Source: Treponema sp.
Lineage (GTDB): Bacteria; Spirochaetota; Spirochaetia; Treponematales; Breznakiellaceae
Direction: 5' to 3'
DNA length: 5,972 nt
Assembly (NCBI GenBank): GCA_031284385.1
Contig: JAISZZ010000138.1
Coordinates: 1-5,972 of the forward strand
Numbering within the stretch: position 1 is the first letter of the stretch; the number at the start of each line of letters is the position of its first letter. The notes under the pieces were generated by a model. That model saw nothing but the letters and a program-made list of their open reading frames with translations. It was not told the DNA's origin and did no database searches. Positions 5,301 through 5,972 of the stretch are shown one piece after another. The translations under genes and the position numbers were made by a program.

Positions 5301-5526
5301 GGATTTCCAAAAGGGCTCTTTTTCCGGCCTTTGCTGCGGCGGCCTGAAGAACGGTTCTTATTGCTTTAGCTACGCGGCCATACTTGCCTATCACCTTACC
5401 AATATCGCCCTCTCCAACAGTAAGCTCAAGAATAAGGGCGGTATCGCCATTAACAACATTTATCGACACCGCAGACGGGTCATCAACAAGCGACTTTACT
5501 ATATATTCAACAAGATCTTTTTCCAA
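5293..5526 (-). CDS. khpA: KH-domain RNA-binding protein KhpA (YlqC family)
   Basis: The 77-residue protein is a single KH domain. Its opening EKDLVEYIVKSLVDDPSAV is typical of KhpA/YlqC, and the RNA-binding GxxG loop is seen in VIGKYGRVAKAIR (G47-K48-Y49-G50), followed by TVLQAAAAKAGKR. KhpA pairs with KhpB (Jag/EloR) in Gram-positive bacteria and binds many RNAs; its partner is not in this window. The start is TTG at 5526, supported by GAGG (5535-5532) 5 bases upstream and by the conserved N-terminus beginning there. An in-frame stop lies a short way upstream, and the closest ATG is out of frame. The gene is separated from rpsP by about 107 bases containing a stem-loop and overlaps rimM by 8 bases. 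Confidence 0.93.
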   Translation of the reverse strand: MEKDLVEYIVKSLVDDPSAVSINVVNGDTALILELTVGEGDIGKVIGKYGRVAKAIRTVLQAAAAKAGKRALLEILD

Positions 5527-5579
5527 TCCAGCCTCATCAATTTTGTTTAATCAATACGTTACCAGACACATTCCAGCAA

Positions 5580-5620
5580 AATCGCGCCGTTTACCGGAAT
5601 TTCCGGCTAATTACGCGATT
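5580..5620 (-). promoter_or_regulatory. Two-part stem-loop with short U-run between rpsP and khpA (possible attenuator or processing site)
   Basis: On the transcribed (minus) strand AATCGCG (5620-5614) pairs with CGCGATT (5586-5580). After an internal loop TTA pairs with TAA, and then CCGGAA (5606-5601) pairs with TTCCGG (5599-5594) around one central base. The stem is followed by four U (CGCGAUUUUGC). This resembles a weak intrinsic terminator or an RNase processing site that would set rpsP output apart from the downstream genes. It lies in the only gap larger than 20 bases within the operon. No protein target can be read from the sequence. Confidence 0.5.
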
Positions 5621-5633
5621 GACGGCGGCACAC

Positions 5634-5918
5634 TTAACTTGATGCCTCTTCCGCCGGGACTTCCAGCCTGTTCATCTTGATATTTTTTCTGTTAAAAATC
5701 TTTCGTACTGTGTCGCTGGGTTTTGCGCCCACTTTCAACCACTTTACCGCCTTACCGGCATCGAAAGATATTTGTTTACCTTCTTCCGCTATTGGATGAT
5801 AGTAACCTAATTCCTCAATCGTTCTACCGTCCCTCGGCATACGCGAATCCATCACGACAATGCGATAAAAAGGACGTTTTTTTGTTCCAAATTTTTTGAG
5901 CCTTATAACGGCGCTCAT
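5634..5918 (-). CDS. rpsP: 30S ribosomal protein bS16
   Basis: bS16 binds 16S rRNA early in assembly of the 30S body. The 94-residue product shows the full family pattern: AVIRLKKFGTKKRPFYRIVV (3-22), MDSRMPRDGRTIEELGYYHP (23-42) and WLKVGAKPSDTVRKIF (60-75). The C-terminal tail IKMNRLEVPAEEASS makes it slightly longer than the E. coli protein (82). The ATG at 5918 is chosen over a TTG at 5972 because AGGAGG (5928-5923) lies 4 bases upstream and the conserved MSAVIRLKKFG begins there. It is the first gene of the visible operon, with a possible promoter just upstream. Confidence 0.97.
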   Translation of the reverse strand: MSAVIRLKKFGTKKRPFYRIVVMDSRMPRDGRTIEELGYYHPIAEEGKQISFDAGKAVKWLKVGAKPSDTVRKIFNRKNIKMNRLEVPAEEASS

Positions 5919-5922
5919 AAAT

Positions 5923-5928
5923 CCTCCT
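5923..5928 (-). promoter_or_regulatory. Consensus ribosome-binding site of rpsP
   Basis: Minus-strand AGGAGG with 4 bases (ATTT) before the ATG at 5918. It is the only full-consensus Shine-Dalgarno in the window and settles the start of rpsP against the upstream in-frame TTG at 5972. Confidence 0.85.
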
Positions 5929-5943
5929 AAATATAGATGTCTC

Positions 5944-5972
5944 AACGTATTACAAATCTTTATTTTTGTCAA
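5944..5972 (-). promoter_or_regulatory. Candidate sigma-70-type promoter of the rpsP operon
   Basis: On the minus strand a perfect TTGACA (5972-5967) stands at the window edge. A 17-base A/T-rich spacer leads to TACGTT (5949-5944), a poor match to TATAAT. Transcription would begin near 5936, leaving a leader of about 18 bases that contains the rpsP ribosome-binding site. The weak -10 and the edge position limit confidence; the operon may also continue upstream. Confidence 0.38.

Noticed and set aside
5167..5550. Plus-strand open frame across rimM and khpA
   Set aside because: It is antisense to two conserved genes and shows no recognisable protein pattern.
5919..5972. 18-residue N-terminal extension of bS16 from TTG 5972
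   Set aside because: bS16 proteins begin at the MSAVIRLKK position, where AGGAGG is placed; the TTG is better read as part of a -35 element.

Overview
The window looks like part of a spirochaete chromosome, most likely a Treponema relative. The evidence is gene order and protein character: a compact ribosome and tRNA-modification operon (rpsP-khpA-rimM-trmD-rplS) that runs on into an HD-GYP protein, a YraN-family protein, a FlgM-like small protein, an unrecognised cysteine-rich protein and an MTA/SAH nucleosidase. This assignment is an inference from memory of the families, not a database result. Ten genes lie on the minus strand, and several are joined by ATGA stop/start overlaps or gaps under 20 bases, so they probably form one transcription unit read from right to left.

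Right to left: a possible promoter at the window edge (about 5944-5972) precedes rpsP, which has a consensus AGGAGG. A gap of about 107 bases holds a two-part stem-loop followed by four U residues. Then come khpA (TTG start), rimM (TTG start), trmD and rplS, then a 412-residue HD-GYP protein with an altered active site. These are followed by yraN (TTG start), a 64-residue FlgM-like protein, a basic Cys/His protein of unknown function, and mtn at the end of the unit. The first five genes make or service the ribosome and tRNA: bS16, an RNA chaperone, the 30S maturation factor, the tRNA m1G37 methyltransferase and bL19. The distal genes suggest links to cyclic-dinucleotide sensing, motility and S-adenosylhomocysteine recycling.

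Left of position about 512 the character changes. Positions 2-277 are the C-terminal end of a large MmeI-like DNA methyltransferase on the plus strand, with GCC-dominated alanine codons unlike the GCG-rich mtn. Between it and mtn (278-510) there is no gene, only five separate inverted repeats packed into 235 bases. The last of these is an 80-base nested palindrome whose end supplies the mtn stop codon. This reads as the edge of an accessory, probably transferred, restriction-modification segment against the core operon; an assembly join cannot be excluded from sequence alone.

No rRNA, tRNA, CRISPR array or complete transposase is visible. Most of the window is ordinary core genome. The points that most deserve a second look are the palindrome cluster, the HD-GYP protein lacking usual catalytic residues, the FlgM-like and cysteine-rich small genes inside a translation operon, and the stem-loop after rpsP.
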